A stretch of DNA of 64,000 nt from Serratia fonticola (GTDB lineage: Bacteria; Pseudomonadota; Gammaproteobacteria; Enterobacterales; Enterobacteriaceae): positions 2,108,001 through 2,172,000 of the forward strand of contig NZ_VFMK01000001.1 of assembly GCF_006715025.1 (NCBI RefSeq), written 5' to 3'. Every line of letters begins with the position of its first letter. The stretch's first letter is position 1. Position numbers and translations under genes: made by a program. Below are positions 18,543 to 27,979 of the stretch, in pieces. The notes below the pieces were generated by a model that had not been told where the DNA came from, ran no database searches, and saw only the letters and a program-made list of their open reading frames with translations.

Positions 18543-18707
18543 TGAAGGAAGAGCCTGCGGCCAGAGAGCCGGCTTATGTGGAACAAGGATCGTTTACAGC
18601 GGATTGCATCACTACCTTCACCGCGTTTTGTACTCTCGTTCCTGCCATCCTCAAGGTTTCTCTGCCGCCACGATATTTCTACTGTGACGCGCACGGAGAA
18701 CGCCAAT

Positions 18708-19334
18708 ATGGACCTACTTTCTTCAGGCAATGCCCCTTTCCTGATTGCTCTGCTCTTGCTGGTGGCTATCGGTGTGCTCGAAACGCTGGCGGTGTTTCTC
18801 GGCGCTTCCCTTTCCGGGCATATCGACGCTGCCTTCAACGCCCATCCTGATATTACTCTGGGAGAAAACGCTTTCGCTCAGGGGCTGAGCTGGCTGCATA
18901 TCGGGCGTCTGCCGTTTATTGTGATCATCGTTTTGTTTCTCGCCGGTTTTTCCCTGGGGGGCCTGGTACTGCAATGGCTGGCGGGCGGCGAGTTGCCGAT
19001 CTGGTTGGCGGTGATCGCTGCCTTTATCGTGGGGATTTTCAGCGTGCGCTGGTGTGGTCGTGGCATCGCTCATTACCTGCCGCGCGACGAAAGCAGCGCG
19101 GTTTCCACGGACAGTTTCGTTGGCAGGCTGGCCATTATTACCGGTGCGACGGCTTCCCCTGGCTCCCCGGCGGAGGCCAGACTAACCGATGAACATGGGC
19201 GTACCCATTATATCCTGATTGAACCGGATGAGGCTGATACCCGCTTTGCCCGCGGGGAAAAGGTGTTGGTAACGGCGCGCATCTCCAGCACACGTTTCTA
19301 CGGTAGTGCTAACCCTTGGCCGGATCTGTTATGA
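18708..19334 (+). CDS. yqiJ: YqiJ-like inner membrane protein (NfeD/OB-fold family)
   Basis: This 208-residue protein has three hydrophobic segments in its first 120 residues. A soluble C-terminal domain follows that fits the OB-fold of NfeD/YqiJ proteins (from about GRLAIITGATASPGSPAEARL). E. coli YqiJ has similar size and is encoded before yqiK, as here. NfeD proteins partner with flotillins in membrane microdomains. The open frame extends upstream, but I chose the ATG at 18708 because GGAG precedes it at a spacing of 9 and the N-terminus then matches the family. Confidence 0.85.
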   Translation: MDLLSSGNAPFLIALLLLVAIGVLETLAVFLGASLSGHIDAAFNAHPDITLGENAFAQGLSWLHIGRLPFIVIIVLFLAGFSLGGLVLQWLAGGELPIWLAVIAAFIVGIFSVRWCGRGIAHYLPRDESSAVSTDSFVGRLAIITGATASPGSPAEARLTDEHGRTHYILIEPDEADTRFARGEKVLVTARISSTRFYGSANPWPDLL

Positions 19335-19388
19335 CAGGCGGTCTTTTAATGGATTTATTTTGACAACCCAGATGGAGAGGTAACCAGA

Positions 19389-21128
19389 GTGATAATAAGT
19401 GATGGTCTTATGTTTTGGGGTTCGATTGCTGGCGGGATCCTCTTTGTTCTGCTGATTATCGGGCTGATTTTTTCACGCCTGTACCGTCGAGCCTCTGCGG
19501 AGCAATCGCTGGTACGTACCGGGTTGGGCGGACTTAAAGTGGTGTTGAGCGGTGGTGCCATTGCCCTGCCAGTATTTCATGAGATTATCCCCATCAACAT
19601 GAAGACGTTGAAGCTGGAGGTCAGCCGCGCTATGCGTGACAGTCTGATCACCAAGGACAGAATGCGCGTAGATGTGGTGGTGGCATTTTTTGTTCGCGTA
19701 CAGCCAACTATTGAGGGGATCGCCACTGCGGCGCAAACTCTGGGCCAGCGTACGCTGTCGCCGGAAGATCTGCGCCAACTGGTGGAAGACAAGTTCGTTG
19801 ATGCCTTACGTTCTACCGCCGCGCAGATGACAATGCAGGATCTGCAGGATGCGCGCGAAATATTTGTGCAGGGCGTACAAAGCACGGTAGCTGAAGATCT
19901 GGCCAAGAACGGTCTGGAGCTGGAAAGCGTGTCACTGACCAACTTCAACCAGACATCGAAAGAGTATTTCGATCCTAACAACGCCTTCGACGCAGAAGGT
20001 TTGACCAAGCTGACGCAGGAAACCGAACGCCGCCGCCGTGAGCGTAACGAAGTAGAACAGGACGTGGAAGTGGCGGTGCGTGAGAAAAACCGTGATGCCC
20101 TGTCGCGCAAGTTAGAGATTGAACAGCAGGAATCCTTCATGTCTCTGGACCAGGAGCAGCAGGTCAAAACCCGCAGCGCTGAACAAAGCTCCCGCATTGC
20201 CACGTTCGAAGCGGAACGCCGCCGCGAAGCCGAACAAAGCCGCATTGCTGCCGACCGCCAGATTGAAGAAGCGGAAATCGAGCGTGAACAGGCTGTTCGC
20301 ACCCGTAAAGTAGAAGCGGAGCGTGAAATCAGTATCAAAGAGATCGAACAGAAAAAAGTGACGGAAATCGCCGAGCAGGATAAGGCCATTGCCATCGCCG
20401 CAAAATCTGAACAGCAGTCTCAGGCACAGGCCCGCGCTAACGATGCGCTGACGGAAGCGGTAAAAGCAGAGCAAAACGTGGAAACAACGCGCCAGACCGC
20501 CGAAGCCGATCGTGCCAAGCAGGTCGCCCTGATTGAGGCCCGCCAGGAGGCTGAAACCGAAGCCATGCAGTTGACGCTGAAAGCCCGGGCAGAAAAAGAG
20601 GCCGCAGAGCTGCAAGCCGCTGCGATTATCGAACTGGCTGAAGCCGCACGTAAAAAAGGCCTTGCCGAAGCGGAAGCCCAGCGCGCGTTCAACGACGCGG
20701 TTAACATGCTTTCCAACGATCAGACCAGCCTGAAGTTCAAGCTGGCGCTGTTGCAGGCATTGCCAGCCATCATTGAGAAATCGGTTGAACCGATGAAGGC
20801 GATTGACGGTATCAAGATCTTGCAGGTTGATGGGCTGAACCGTTCTGGCGGCGCTGGCGCTGCAGGCGCGACGTTATCTTCGGCCAGCAACGGCAACCTG
20901 GCTGAGCAGGCTCTTTCCGCTGCGCTCTCTTATCGTACACATGCGCCGATTATCGATTCCCTGCTACAGGAGATTGGCATCAATGGCAGTTCGCTGCAGG
21001 CGCTGACCGCGGCTTTGCCGCAGGTACAACAGCCTGTGGCCACACCGCAGGAAGAAATAGCAGAGAAAAAGCCTGAGTCGTTTGAAACGTCACCAGAGCA
21101 GGGGATTACCACAGTAAGTCTTTCCTGA
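19389..21128 (+). CDS. yqiK: YqiK-like flotillin family protein
   Basis: This 579-residue protein has one N-terminal membrane segment (about 8-28), an SPFH/band-7 domain (about 30-220), and a long charged alpha-helical region (about 220-430) rich in Glu, Arg, Gln and Ala that would form coiled coils. The C-terminus is Gly/Ala- and Pro-rich. Flotillins assemble into large membrane cages or microdomains. The start is GTG at 19389, chosen because GGAGAGG lies about 9 nt upstream; an ATG at 19410 is the alternative. It lies 54 nt after yqiJ and is probably co-transcribed with it. Confidence 0.88.
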   Translation: MIISDGLMFWGSIAGGILFVLLIIGLIFSRLYRRASAEQSLVRTGLGGLKVVLSGGAIALPVFHEIIPINMKTLKLEVSRAMRDSLITKDRMRVDVVVAFFVRVQPTIEGIATAAQTLGQRTLSPEDLRQLVEDKFVDALRSTAAQMTMQDLQDAREIFVQGVQSTVAEDLAKNGLELESVSLTNFNQTSKEYFDPNNAFDAEGLTKLTQETERRRRERNEVEQDVEVAVREKNRDALSRKLEIEQQESFMSLDQEQQVKTRSAEQSSRIATFEAERRREAEQSRIAADRQIEEAEIEREQAVRTRKVEAEREISIKEIEQKKVTEIAEQDKAIAIAAKSEQQSQAQARANDALTEAVKAEQNVETTRQTAEADRAKQVALIEARQEAETEAMQLTLKARAEKEAAELQAAAIIELAEAARKKGLAEAEAQRAFNDAVNMLSNDQTSLKFKLALLQALPAIIEKSVEPMKAIDGIKILQVDGLNRSGGAGAAGATLSSASNGNLAEQALSAALSYRTHAPIIDSLLQEIGINGSSLQALTAALPQVQQPVATPQEEIAEKKPESFETSPEQGITTVSLS

Positions 21129-21157
21129 TTTATGGGGAAACCTGTTTGGCAGAAAAA

Positions 21158-21185
21158 AGAAAAGCGCCTTTGAAGGCGCTTTTCT
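21158..21185. terminator. Bidirectional terminator between yqiK and fadL
   Basis: AGAAAAGCGCC and GGCGCTTTTCT form an 11-bp stem with a six-base loop between convergent genes. Flanking A- and T-runs make it a terminator for both strands. Confidence 0.85.
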
Positions 21186-21201
21186 TGTCTGGGAGGTGCG
21201 A

Positions 21202-22530
21202 TTAGAAACGGTAGTTGAAGCCAGCACCGTACAACCAGGCTTTACCTTCAGACTGGAAGGTGTAAGGGCCTTCGTTGATGGTAACTTTCTGGCCGTGCAT
21301 ATAGGAAATGCCCACGTCGACAGAAGCATCCTTGTTGAAGGCATAGGTTGCACCTGCACTCAGCCAGGTACGGTCCTGATCTGGGATTGAGATAGAGCGG
21401 TTTTCTGCCGGTACCGGGCTGTCATCGAAGGCGATACCGGTACGGAAGGTCCAGTTATCGTCGTAGAAGTAACTCGTACCCAGTGCGATACGGTAAGCGT
21501 CACGGAAGCCTTCATGCTTCTGGAACAGCGTATTGCCGTTGCTGTCGGTGGCTCTCAGCTCCTGGAACTGGCTCCAACTGGTGTAAGCCATGCTGTAGTG
21601 GATAGCCCATTGTGGCGCCACTTTGTTATAACCGGAGATCTCCCACATTTCTGGCAGATTCAGGGTCAGAGAACCTGGGACGGTGTTGCCGTTAGTGCCC
21701 ATTGGCAGGCCAAATTGTCCGAGAAGGCCGTTGTAGGCGGAAGGCAGGCTGCTGCGGTAGTCGCCGTCGAAGTCAACTTTCACTTCGGAACGGTAGGTAA
21801 AGCCGTAGCGGTTGTTTTCATCCACCTGATAAAGAATACCCGCGTTCCAGCCGTAACCCCATTTATTACCTTCCAGATGCGAAATCTGGGTATCAGCCGG
21901 GATCTGTGCCACTTGACCTGCCAGCGCTGGCGGTAATTTACCAGAACCGGCAAGCAGCAACGGTAAGTCACCTGCATAACGTTCAATTTTGGCTTTGGCG
22001 TACACCGCATCAAAGCCCAGGCCGAAGCTAAGGTGTTGGTTCAGACGGTAAGCGGCACTTAGATTGAGGTTCAGCGTGGTCAAGTCAGTGGTGCCACCAA
22101 CGGAACCCGCTGGGTAGCTGTTACTGTATTCAGTTGCCAGGCCATAGTTGCTGGTTACAGAACCGCCAACGGCCCACTGGTCATTCAGTGGATGGATATA
22201 GTGCAGGTTCGGCACCCATGCTGTGGGGGCGATATTTTTTGCATCCAGGCTCTGGCCTGAAGGAGAGGTGCCGCTGATATCAACACCAGGATCGATAAAT
22301 ACGGCACCGGCAGAGAAAGAAGGGCGGTCAAACATCATCATGGTTGCCGGGTTACGGCTAGCTGATGCTGCGGTATCCGCCATTGCGCCTTCGCCAGAAT
22401 AGGCTCGCCCTAAACCAACTGCCGAAAACTCGTTCAGCTGGAATCCTGCGGCATATACGTTTGAAGAAATAATTGCCACTGCAGCTGCGAGAGCTGATTT
22501 AGTGAATAGGTTTTTCTGGCTCATGACCAA
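21202..22530 (-). CDS. fadL: Long-chain fatty acid outer-membrane transporter FadL
   Basis: This 442-residue beta-barrel protein has a signal peptide ending near VYAAGFQL. The mature N-terminus [20 protein letters not shown] is the hatch-domain start of FadL. The C-terminus ends in aromatic FNYRF, as outer-membrane barrels do. It imports long-chain fatty acids for the acyl-CoA synthetase FadD. Translation may begin at the second ATG (MSQKNLF, 22524), which matches E. coli. A FadR site lies upstream, and fadI and fadJ lie beyond yfcZ, as in E. coli. Confidence 0.96.
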   Translation of the reverse strand: MVMSQKNLFTKSALAAAVAIISSNVYAAGFQLNEFSAVGLGRAYSGEGAMADTAASASRNPATMMMFDRPSFSAGAVFIDPGVDISGTSPSGQSLDAKNIAPTAWVPNLHYIHPLNDQWAVGGSVTSNYGLATEYSNSYPAGSVGGTTDLTTLNLNLSAAYRLNQHLSFGLGFDAVYAKAKIERYAGDLPLLLAGSGKLPPALAGQVAQIPADTQISHLEGNKWGYGWNAGILYQVDENNRYGFTYRSEVKVDFDGDYRSSLPSAYNGLLGQFGLPMGTNGNTVPGSLTLNLPEMWEISGYNKVAPQWAIHYSMAYTSWSQFQELRATDSNGNTLFQKHEGFRDAYRIALGTSYFYDDNWTFRTGIAFDDSPVPAENRSISIPDQDRTWLSAGATYAFNKDASVDVGISYMHGQKVTINEGPYTFQSEGKAWLYGAGFNYRF

Positions 22531-22638
22531 AACCTCATTTTATGTGTTTATTATTTAAACAATGTTACACAACGTAACATGGAGCGCGCGATTGTAGGGT
22601 CCGTCATCATTCTGACAAATCAGACCAGTGGCTGAATT

Positions 22639-22655
22639 ATAGGTCCGACCTGTCA
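22639..22655. promoter_or_regulatory. FadR operator upstream of fadL
   Basis: ATAGGTCCGACCTGTCA contains the near-palindromic GGTCCGACC core of FadR sites. It lies about 110 nt upstream of the fadL start. A second partial site (ATCAGACCAGTGG) is at 22620-22632. FadR would repress fadL until long-chain acyl-CoA is present. Confidence 0.72.
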
Positions 22656-22778
22656 AGATGTTGCAAGTTTGTTCTTAAAATATTTCCAGATTGATATCAA
22701 AAAAGAGATCTGCATTACAAAAAAAGGTCGTTTTATAACAATAATCCTACGATTTATTCGCAAGTGTTGATTTTTATT

Positions 22779-22794
22779 TGTGATTTCCATCACT
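22779..22794. promoter_or_regulatory. CRP-like site between fadL and yfcZ
   Basis: TGTGATTTCCATCACT matches the TGTGA-N6-TCACA consensus at all but one base. It lies in the divergent region and could activate fadL, yfcZ or both under carbon limitation. Confidence 0.6.
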
Positions 22795-22931
22795 TAAAAC
22801 GCTTACAAAAAGTATGGCTAGTGATTGGCAAGTTCGAGGAGTAAAATGTCGGAAGAATTTTGTTTATTTGCGCCAGATCATAAATGGCTATTTGGGTGAG
22901 CTTAACGGCGGCCCGTGAGGAGATTTCAATT

Positions 22932-23228
22932 ATGTCAGATGCAATTAATAAGTGTAGTGCTCAGGAAACTGCGGCTTGCTGTTGTGTGGATGTCGGCACC
23001 GTGATGGATAACACCGATTGCACCGCATCCTATAGCCAGGTGTTTGCTAATCAGCAAGATGCAGAGAAAACCTTGGCCGCACTGACAGAAAAGGCGCGTA
23101 GCGTTGAGTCAGACCCTTGTGACATCAGCAGTAGCATTAAACCGGTTGACGGTGGTGTGCAATTGGAGGTTGATTTTACCTTCGCCTGTCAGGCAGAAAC
23201 ACTGATTTTCCAGCTCGGCCTGCGCTAA
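22932..23228 (+). CDS. yfcZ: YfcZ, DUF406 small protein
   Basis: This 98-residue soluble protein of the YfcZ/YiiS (DUF406) family resembles E. coli YfcZ. It is cysteine-rich near the N-terminus (CSAQET, then CCCVDVGT). Its function is unknown. I chose the ATG at 22932 because AGGAG precedes it and the protein then aligns with E. coli; the open frame itself begins at 22884. Position between fadL and fadI is as in E. coli. Confidence 0.9.
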   Translation: MSDAINKCSAQETAACCCVDVGTVMDNTDCTASYSQVFANQQDAEKTLAALTEKARSVESDPCDISSSIKPVDGGVQLEVDFTFACQAETLIFQLGLR

Positions 23229-23404
23229 TCCCCGTTCACTTCCCGGTGGATTTCAAGCTGGCCGCCTGGTGCTGGCATGAACGTCACCAATCCCTGCGTG
23301 GTTGCCACCGCGCAGGGTGATTACCCCGCCCGAAAGTTGCTCCTGCTCTCAGTTTTCACTTCTGCCAGTTTGCCAAATGTAAACATTTGGTTAACAATGA
23401 CCTC

Positions 23405-23421
23405 ATCAGGTCAGACCTCTT
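23405..23421. promoter_or_regulatory. FadR operator of the fadIJ operon
   Basis: ATCAGGTCAGACCTCTT carries the GGTCAGACC core of FadR sites, 41-57 nt upstream of the fadI start. This placement fits promoter occlusion of the fadIJ operon by FadR. Confidence 0.72.
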
Positions 23422-23461
23422 TTTTGTCCGTTGTGTTAACGGCCTATCTTCAGGAGCGTTT

Positions 23462-24772
23462 ATGAGTAAGGCATTGCCGCTGGTTACACGTCTCGGCGAG
23501 CGTATCGCCATTGTTCAGGGGTTGCGTACGCCTTTTGCCAAACAGGCGACCGCATATCATGGCATTCCAGCGGTCGATCTTGGCAAGTCTGCGGTGAGTG
23601 AATTGCTGGCTCGCAGCGGCATTGATCCGGCCTTGATTGAACAGCTGGTCTTTGGGCAGGTGGTACAAATGCCAGAAGCGCCCAATATTGCCCGAGAAAT
23701 CGTGCTCGGCACCGGTATGAGTGTGAATACCGATGCCTATAGCGTTTCACGCGCCTGTGCGACCAGCTTCCAGGCGATTGCCAACGTGGCAGAAAGCATT
23801 ATGGCTGGCAGTATCAGTATCGGCATTGCCGGGGGGGCGGATTCTTCTTCCGTGCTACCGATTGGCGTTAGCAAAGCGCTGGCGCGTACATTAGTGGATG
23901 TGAATAAGGCGCGCACCTTGTCACAGCGCCTGAAGCTCTTCAGCAAGCTCAAATTCCGCGATCTGATGCCGGTGCCACCGGCCGTAGCGGAGTACTCTAC
24001 GGGGCTTCGCATGGGAGATACCGCCGAGCAGATGGCGAAAACCCACGGCATTACCCGTGAACAGCAGGATGCATTGGCCCATCGTTCCCATCAGTTGGCC
24101 GCCAAGGCCTGGGAGCAGGGGTTATTGCATGACGAAGTGATGACCGCTTATGTCCCTCCTTATAAAACACCTATTTCCGAAGATAACAACATCCGTAAAG
24201 ATTCCAGCCTGGAATCTTATGCCCGGCTGAAACCGGCATTTGATCGTAAGCATGGCACCGTTACCGCAGCCAACAGTACGCCGTTGACCGACGGCGCTGC
24301 CGCGGTGCTGATGATGAGTGAATCGCGTGCGAAAGAGTTGGGCCTGAAGCCACTTGGCTATTTGCGCAGTTTTGCCTTTGCGGCCATTGATGTCTGGGAA
24401 GATATGCTGCTCGGCCCTTCTTATGCCACGCCGTTGGCGCTGGATCGTGCGGGGATTACCTTGGCCGATCTCACGTTGATTGATATGCACGAAGCCTTTG
24501 CGGCGCAAACGCTGGCCAACCTGAAAATGTTTGCCAGTACCGAATTTGCCCAACAGAAACTGGGCCGTGAGCAGGCGATAGGTGAAGTCGATATGGACAA
24601 ATTTAACGTGCTGGGTGGGTCGATTGCTTACGGCCATCCGTTTGCGGCAACGGGGGCACGTATGATCACGCAGACGCTACACGAGCTTAAACGGCGTGGC
24701 GGAGGGCTGGGGTTAACCACGGCCTGTGCAGCCGGAGGATTAGGCGCAGCAATGATCGTGGAGGTGGAATAA
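23462..24772 (+). CDS. fadI: 3-ketoacyl-CoA thiolase FadI
   Basis: This 436-residue thiolase has the same length as E. coli FadI. The nucleophilic cysteine is C99 in SRACATS, and the C-terminal active-site region is CAAGGLGAA. It performs the last, thiolytic step of beta-oxidation and is the beta subunit of the FadIJ complex, which is used mainly anaerobically. I chose the ATG at 23462 (after CAGGAG) over the longer frame from 23387. Its stop overlaps the fadJ ATG by one base. FadR site and partner gene agree with the call. Confidence 0.96.
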   Translation: MSKALPLVTRLGERIAIVQGLRTPFAKQATAYHGIPAVDLGKSAVSELLARSGIDPALIEQLVFGQVVQMPEAPNIAREIVLGTGMSVNTDAYSVSRACATSFQAIANVAESIMAGSISIGIAGGADSSSVLPIGVSKALARTLVDVNKARTLSQRLKLFSKLKFRDLMPVPPAVAEYSTGLRMGDTAEQMAKTHGITREQQDALAHRSHQLAAKAWEQGLLHDEVMTAYVPPYKTPISEDNNIRKDSSLESYARLKPAFDRKHGTVTAANSTPLTDGAAAVLMMSESRAKELGLKPLGYLRSFAFAAIDVWEDMLLGPSYATPLALDRAGITLADLTLIDMHEAFAAQTLANLKMFASTEFAQQKLGREQAIGEVDMDKFNVLGGSIAYGHPFAATGARMITQTLHELKRRGGGLGLTTACAAGGLGAAMIVEVE

Positions 24773-26937
24773 TGAGCGTCGAGAATGCATTGCACGAACA
24801 GCGCGCGCAACCTTCAGCGTTTAATTTGACCCTGCGCCCGGACAATATTGGCGTTATTACCATCGATGTGCCAGGGGAAAAGGTCAACACGCTGAAAGCG
24901 GAGTTTGTTGAACAGATCAACGATGTGTTGTTGAAGGCACAGCAGCTTACCTCGCTGGAGGGGCTGGTGATCTTGTCCGGTAAGCCGGATTCATTTATTG
25001 CCGGGGCTGATATTACCATGATCGCCGCCTGTCGCAGTGCCAAAGAGGCGGAGGCGTTGGCAAAGAAAGGGCAAAGTACGTTGGCGCAGATAGCCGCGTT
25101 CCCGGTGCCCGTTGTTGCCGCCATTCACGGCGCTTGCCTCGGGGGCGGGTTAGAGTTGGCGCTGGCTTGCCATAGCCGTGTTTGTTCGCTGGATGATAAA
25201 ACGGCGCTAGGCTTGCCTGAGGTACAACTGGGTTTGTTGCCAGGTTCTGGCGGCACTCAGCGTTTACCGCGCCTGATTGGGGCCAGCAAAGCGTTGGATA
25301 TGATCCTGACAGGCCGACATATCCGGGCTCGGCAGGCGCTGCGCATGGGACTGGTGGACGACGCAGTACCGCAATCTATTTTGCTGCAAACGGCCATCGA
25401 GCGCGTCAAGCAAGGTTGGAAGTCGCGTCGTAAACTGCCCTGGCAGGAACGTCTGCTCAACGGCCCGTTGGGTAGAACTCTGTTGTTCAGCATCGTGCGT
25501 AAGAAAACGCTGGAAAAAACTCACGGTAATTACCCGGCCGCGGAACGCATTATTCAAGTGGTGCGTACCGGTCTGGATCACGGTAGTGCCAGTGGTTATG
25601 AAGCCGAAGCCCGTGCTTTCGGTGAGTTGGCAATGTCGTCTCAGTCTGCCGCATTACGGAGCCTGTTCTTTGCTTCCACGGCTCTCAAGAAAGAGCGCGG
25701 GGGCGATGCCAAACCGCGCGAGCTGCATCGCGTCGGGGTGTTGGGTGGTGGGTTGATGGGCGGTGGTATTGCTTGCGTGACCGCAACCCGGGGAGGGTTA
25801 CCGGTGCGGATCAAAGATGTGAATGAGCAAGGGATTAACCATGCGTTGAAATACACCTGGGATCTGCTGGGCAAGCGGGTTCGCACCAAACGTATGCGCC
25901 CGGCGGAGCGGCAGAAGCAAATGATGCTGATCTCCGGTTCAACCGATTACAGTGGTTTTGAGCGTGTCGATATTGTCGTGGAGGCGGTATTTGAAGATAT
26001 CGCGCTCAAGCAACAGATGGTGGCCGATATTGAGCAGTATGCGGCACCGCACACCGTGTTTGCTTCCAATACCTCGTCGTTGCCAATTGGCCAGATTGCG
26101 GCCAACGCGACCAGGCCGCAGCAGGTGATTGGTCTGCATTACTTCAGCCCGGTGGATAAAATGCCGTTGGTAGAGGTGATCCCACATGCTGCCACCAGTG
26201 AAGAAACGATCGCTACGACCGTTGCTCTGGCCCAAAAACAGGGTAAGACGGCGATCGTGGTGGCTGACCGTGCCGGTTTTTATGTTAACCGTATTCTCGC
26301 GCCTTATATTAATGAAGCGGCACGCTGCCTGCTTGAGGGAGAACCGATCGAATCGCTGGATAAAGCATTGGTTGATTTTGGCTTCCCTGTCGGCCCGATT
26401 ATGCTGCTTGATGAGGTAGGCATCGACGTTGGTACCAAGATTATCCCGATCCTGACGGCGGAGCTGGGGCCACGTTTTGCGGCTCCGGCGGCATTCGATG
26501 CCGTGCTGAAAGAGGGGCGTAAAGGGCGTAAGAATGGGCGTGGTTTCTATCTCTATCCTGCCGAAGGCAAGTCACGGCAGAAACGTAAAAGCGCAGATAG
26601 CAGCATTTACCCGTTGTTAGGCATTACCGCCAAAGCGCATCTGCAACATGCGTTGATCGCTCAGCGTTGTGTGATGATGATGCTTAACGAGGCCGCTCGT
26701 TGTTTGGACGAAGGGGTGATCCGTAGCGCACGCGATGGGGACATTGGTGCGGTATTTGGCATCGGCTTCCCGCCGTTTCTTGGGGGGCCATTCCGTTACA
26801 TGGATGAGCTCGGCGCAGAGAAAGTGGTAAAAACCCTGCAGTATTTGCAGCAGCAGTACGGTGAAAATTTTGCCCCCTGCGAACGTCTGTTGCAGATGGC
26901 CCAGCAAGGTGAACGTTTTTATCCACAGGGTAGTTAG
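24772..26937 (+). CDS. fadJ: Multifunctional fatty acid oxidation enzyme FadJ
   Basis: This 721-residue alpha subunit has an N-terminal crotonase (enoyl-CoA hydratase) domain, about 1-200, with [18 protein letters not shown]. The C-terminal 3-hydroxyacyl-CoA dehydrogenase region starts near 315 with the NAD-binding [14 protein letters not shown], followed by [15 protein letters not shown]. It catalyses hydration and NAD-dependent dehydrogenation of acyl-CoA intermediates passed to FadI. Length is close to E. coli FadJ (714). It is translationally coupled to fadI. Confidence 0.96.
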   Translation: MSVENALHEQRAQPSAFNLTLRPDNIGVITIDVPGEKVNTLKAEFVEQINDVLLKAQQLTSLEGLVILSGKPDSFIAGADITMIAACRSAKEAEALAKKGQSTLAQIAAFPVPVVAAIHGACLGGGLELALACHSRVCSLDDKTALGLPEVQLGLLPGSGGTQRLPRLIGASKALDMILTGRHIRARQALRMGLVDDAVPQSILLQTAIERVKQGWKSRRKLPWQERLLNGPLGRTLLFSIVRKKTLEKTHGNYPAAERIIQVVRTGLDHGSASGYEAEARAFGELAMSSQSAALRSLFFASTALKKERGGDAKPRELHRVGVLGGGLMGGGIACVTATRGGLPVRIKDVNEQGINHALKYTWDLLGKRVRTKRMRPAERQKQMMLISGSTDYSGFERVDIVVEAVFEDIALKQQMVADIEQYAAPHTVFASNTSSLPIGQIAANATRPQQVIGLHYFSPVDKMPLVEVIPHAATSEETIATTVALAQKQGKTAIVVADRAGFYVNRILAPYINEAARCLLEGEPIESLDKALVDFGFPVGPIMLLDEVGIDVGTKIIPILTAELGPRFAAPAAFDAVLKEGRKGRKNGRGFYLYPAEGKSRQKRKSADSSIYPLLGITAKAHLQHALIAQRCVMMMLNEAARCLDEGVIRSARDGDIGAVFGIGFPPFLGGPFRYMDELGAEKVVKTLQYLQQQYGENFAPCERLLQMAQQGERFYPQGS

Positions 26938-27346
26938 CGGGCAGGCATGGCACTGCGGTTTGCACTACAGTTTGATCAGGGCCACTTTGTGATCGCTATC
27001 ACTCCTTGCAACAAGGGCTATCCCCGAGGCTGTACAGGGGGATCGGCTAGGGGTAACGTAACGTTTTAGTGGCGGATAGCTCAGCGCGACTAAAAATTTC
27101 ATGGCAACAAGGTTAAATTTTAACCCATTGAATTGGTTGTTATGTAAGCGATGAATTTGCGTGGGGAGGGTGTTGTTGTAAAAAACAGCGTTTTCTTTAC
27201 GTGAACTTTCAGGCAAAATGCCCGGCCGCCATAGAGAGACGGCGCGTTATCGTTTGAAGCTGACCTGTGCTCTTGAGTACAACTCGGCGATACAGCACGT
27301 TCGGCGTTCCTGTATAGCGTTATTTTGTCAACAACAGCGGTGCAAT
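26938..27346. other. fadJ-sixA intergenic region
   Basis: I find no gene in this 409-bp gap. A CRP-like site lies in its first part. An open frame runs into sixA from 27218, but its first 43 codons do not resemble the SixA family. Confidence 0.5.
26988..27003. promoter_or_regulatory. CRP-like site between fadJ and sixA
   Basis: TGTGATCGCTATCACT matches TGTGA-N6-TCACA at all but one base. It is about 345 nt upstream of sixA, so it would serve an early start site or be incidental. Confidence 0.4.
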
Positions 27347-27829
27347 ATGCAAGTTTTGATTATGCGTCACGGAGAGGCGGCACTTGAGGCCGCTAGCGAC
27401 TCGGTAAGACCCCTTACTGCTTGTGGCCGTGATGAGTCACGTCAGATGGCGGCCTGGTTAAATGCCAAGTCAGTGGATATTGAGCGAGTGCTGGTCAGCC
27501 CCTATCTGCGGGCCGAGCAAACGTTAGAAACAGTACGCGAAGCGTTAACGCTGCCGGAAGGCGAAGAAGTGTTGCCTGAACTGACTCCAGGTGGTGACGC
27601 CGGGTTAGTGAGCTGCTATCTGCAGGCGCTGGCAAAAGAAGGTGTGGGGGCTGTACTGGTGGTTTCCCATCTGCCGCTGGTCGGCTACCTGGTTGCTGAA
27701 TTGTGCCCTGGTGAATGTCCACCCATGTTTGCGACTTCAGCTATTGCCAATGTCGATCTGGCAGCTGATGGCAGCAGTGGTACCTTTGAATGGCAGGTTA
27801 GCCCTTCTCAGGTAATGGCCAAGGTCTGA
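27347..27829 (+). CDS. sixA: Phosphohistidine phosphatase SixA
   Basis: This 160-residue protein of the histidine phosphatase superfamily has the RHG motif with catalytic H8 (MRHGEA) and a second histidine in VVSHLPL. It is very similar to E. coli SixA, which removes phosphate from histidine in phosphotransfer proteins: ArcB and the nitrogen PTS protein NPr. I chose the ATG at 27347 by alignment with E. coli (MQVLIMRHG). It follows fadJ as in E. coli and is followed by a strong terminator. Confidence 0.94.
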   Translation: MQVLIMRHGEAALEAASDSVRPLTACGRDESRQMAAWLNAKSVDIERVLVSPYLRAEQTLETVREALTLPEGEEVLPELTPGGDAGLVSCYLQALAKEGVGAVLVVSHLPLVGYLVAELCPGECPPMFATSAIANVDLAADGSSGTFEWQVSPSQVMAKV

Positions 27830-27852
27830 AATCCTGCAATACGCTATAGCGA

Positions 27853-27880
27853 AAGGGCGATGTTGAACATCGCCCTTTTT
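27853..27880 (+). terminator. Terminator of sixA
   Basis: AAGGGCGATGTT and AACATCGCCCTT form a near-perfect stem of about 11-12 bp followed by T5. It is a strong rho-independent terminator. Confidence 0.9.
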
Positions 27881-27979
27881 CATTATCACTCCGCTTGGTG
27901 AGTCGCCAGTTTGCCTTGAGGTGACGTTACGCCCACTGAACCGTAAATAGGCTGTGAGTGAGTGCTTGATAACATCAGC

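Noticed and set aside
19577..20395. A 272-codon frame antisense to yqiK
   Set aside because: It is a Ser/Arg-rich shadow of the Glu/Ala/Arg coiled-coil codons of yqiK.
23229..23290. A fifth MITE-like copy (GGTGGATTTCAAGCTGG) between yfcZ and fadI
   Set aside because: Only one end is suggestive and no matching inverted end was found.
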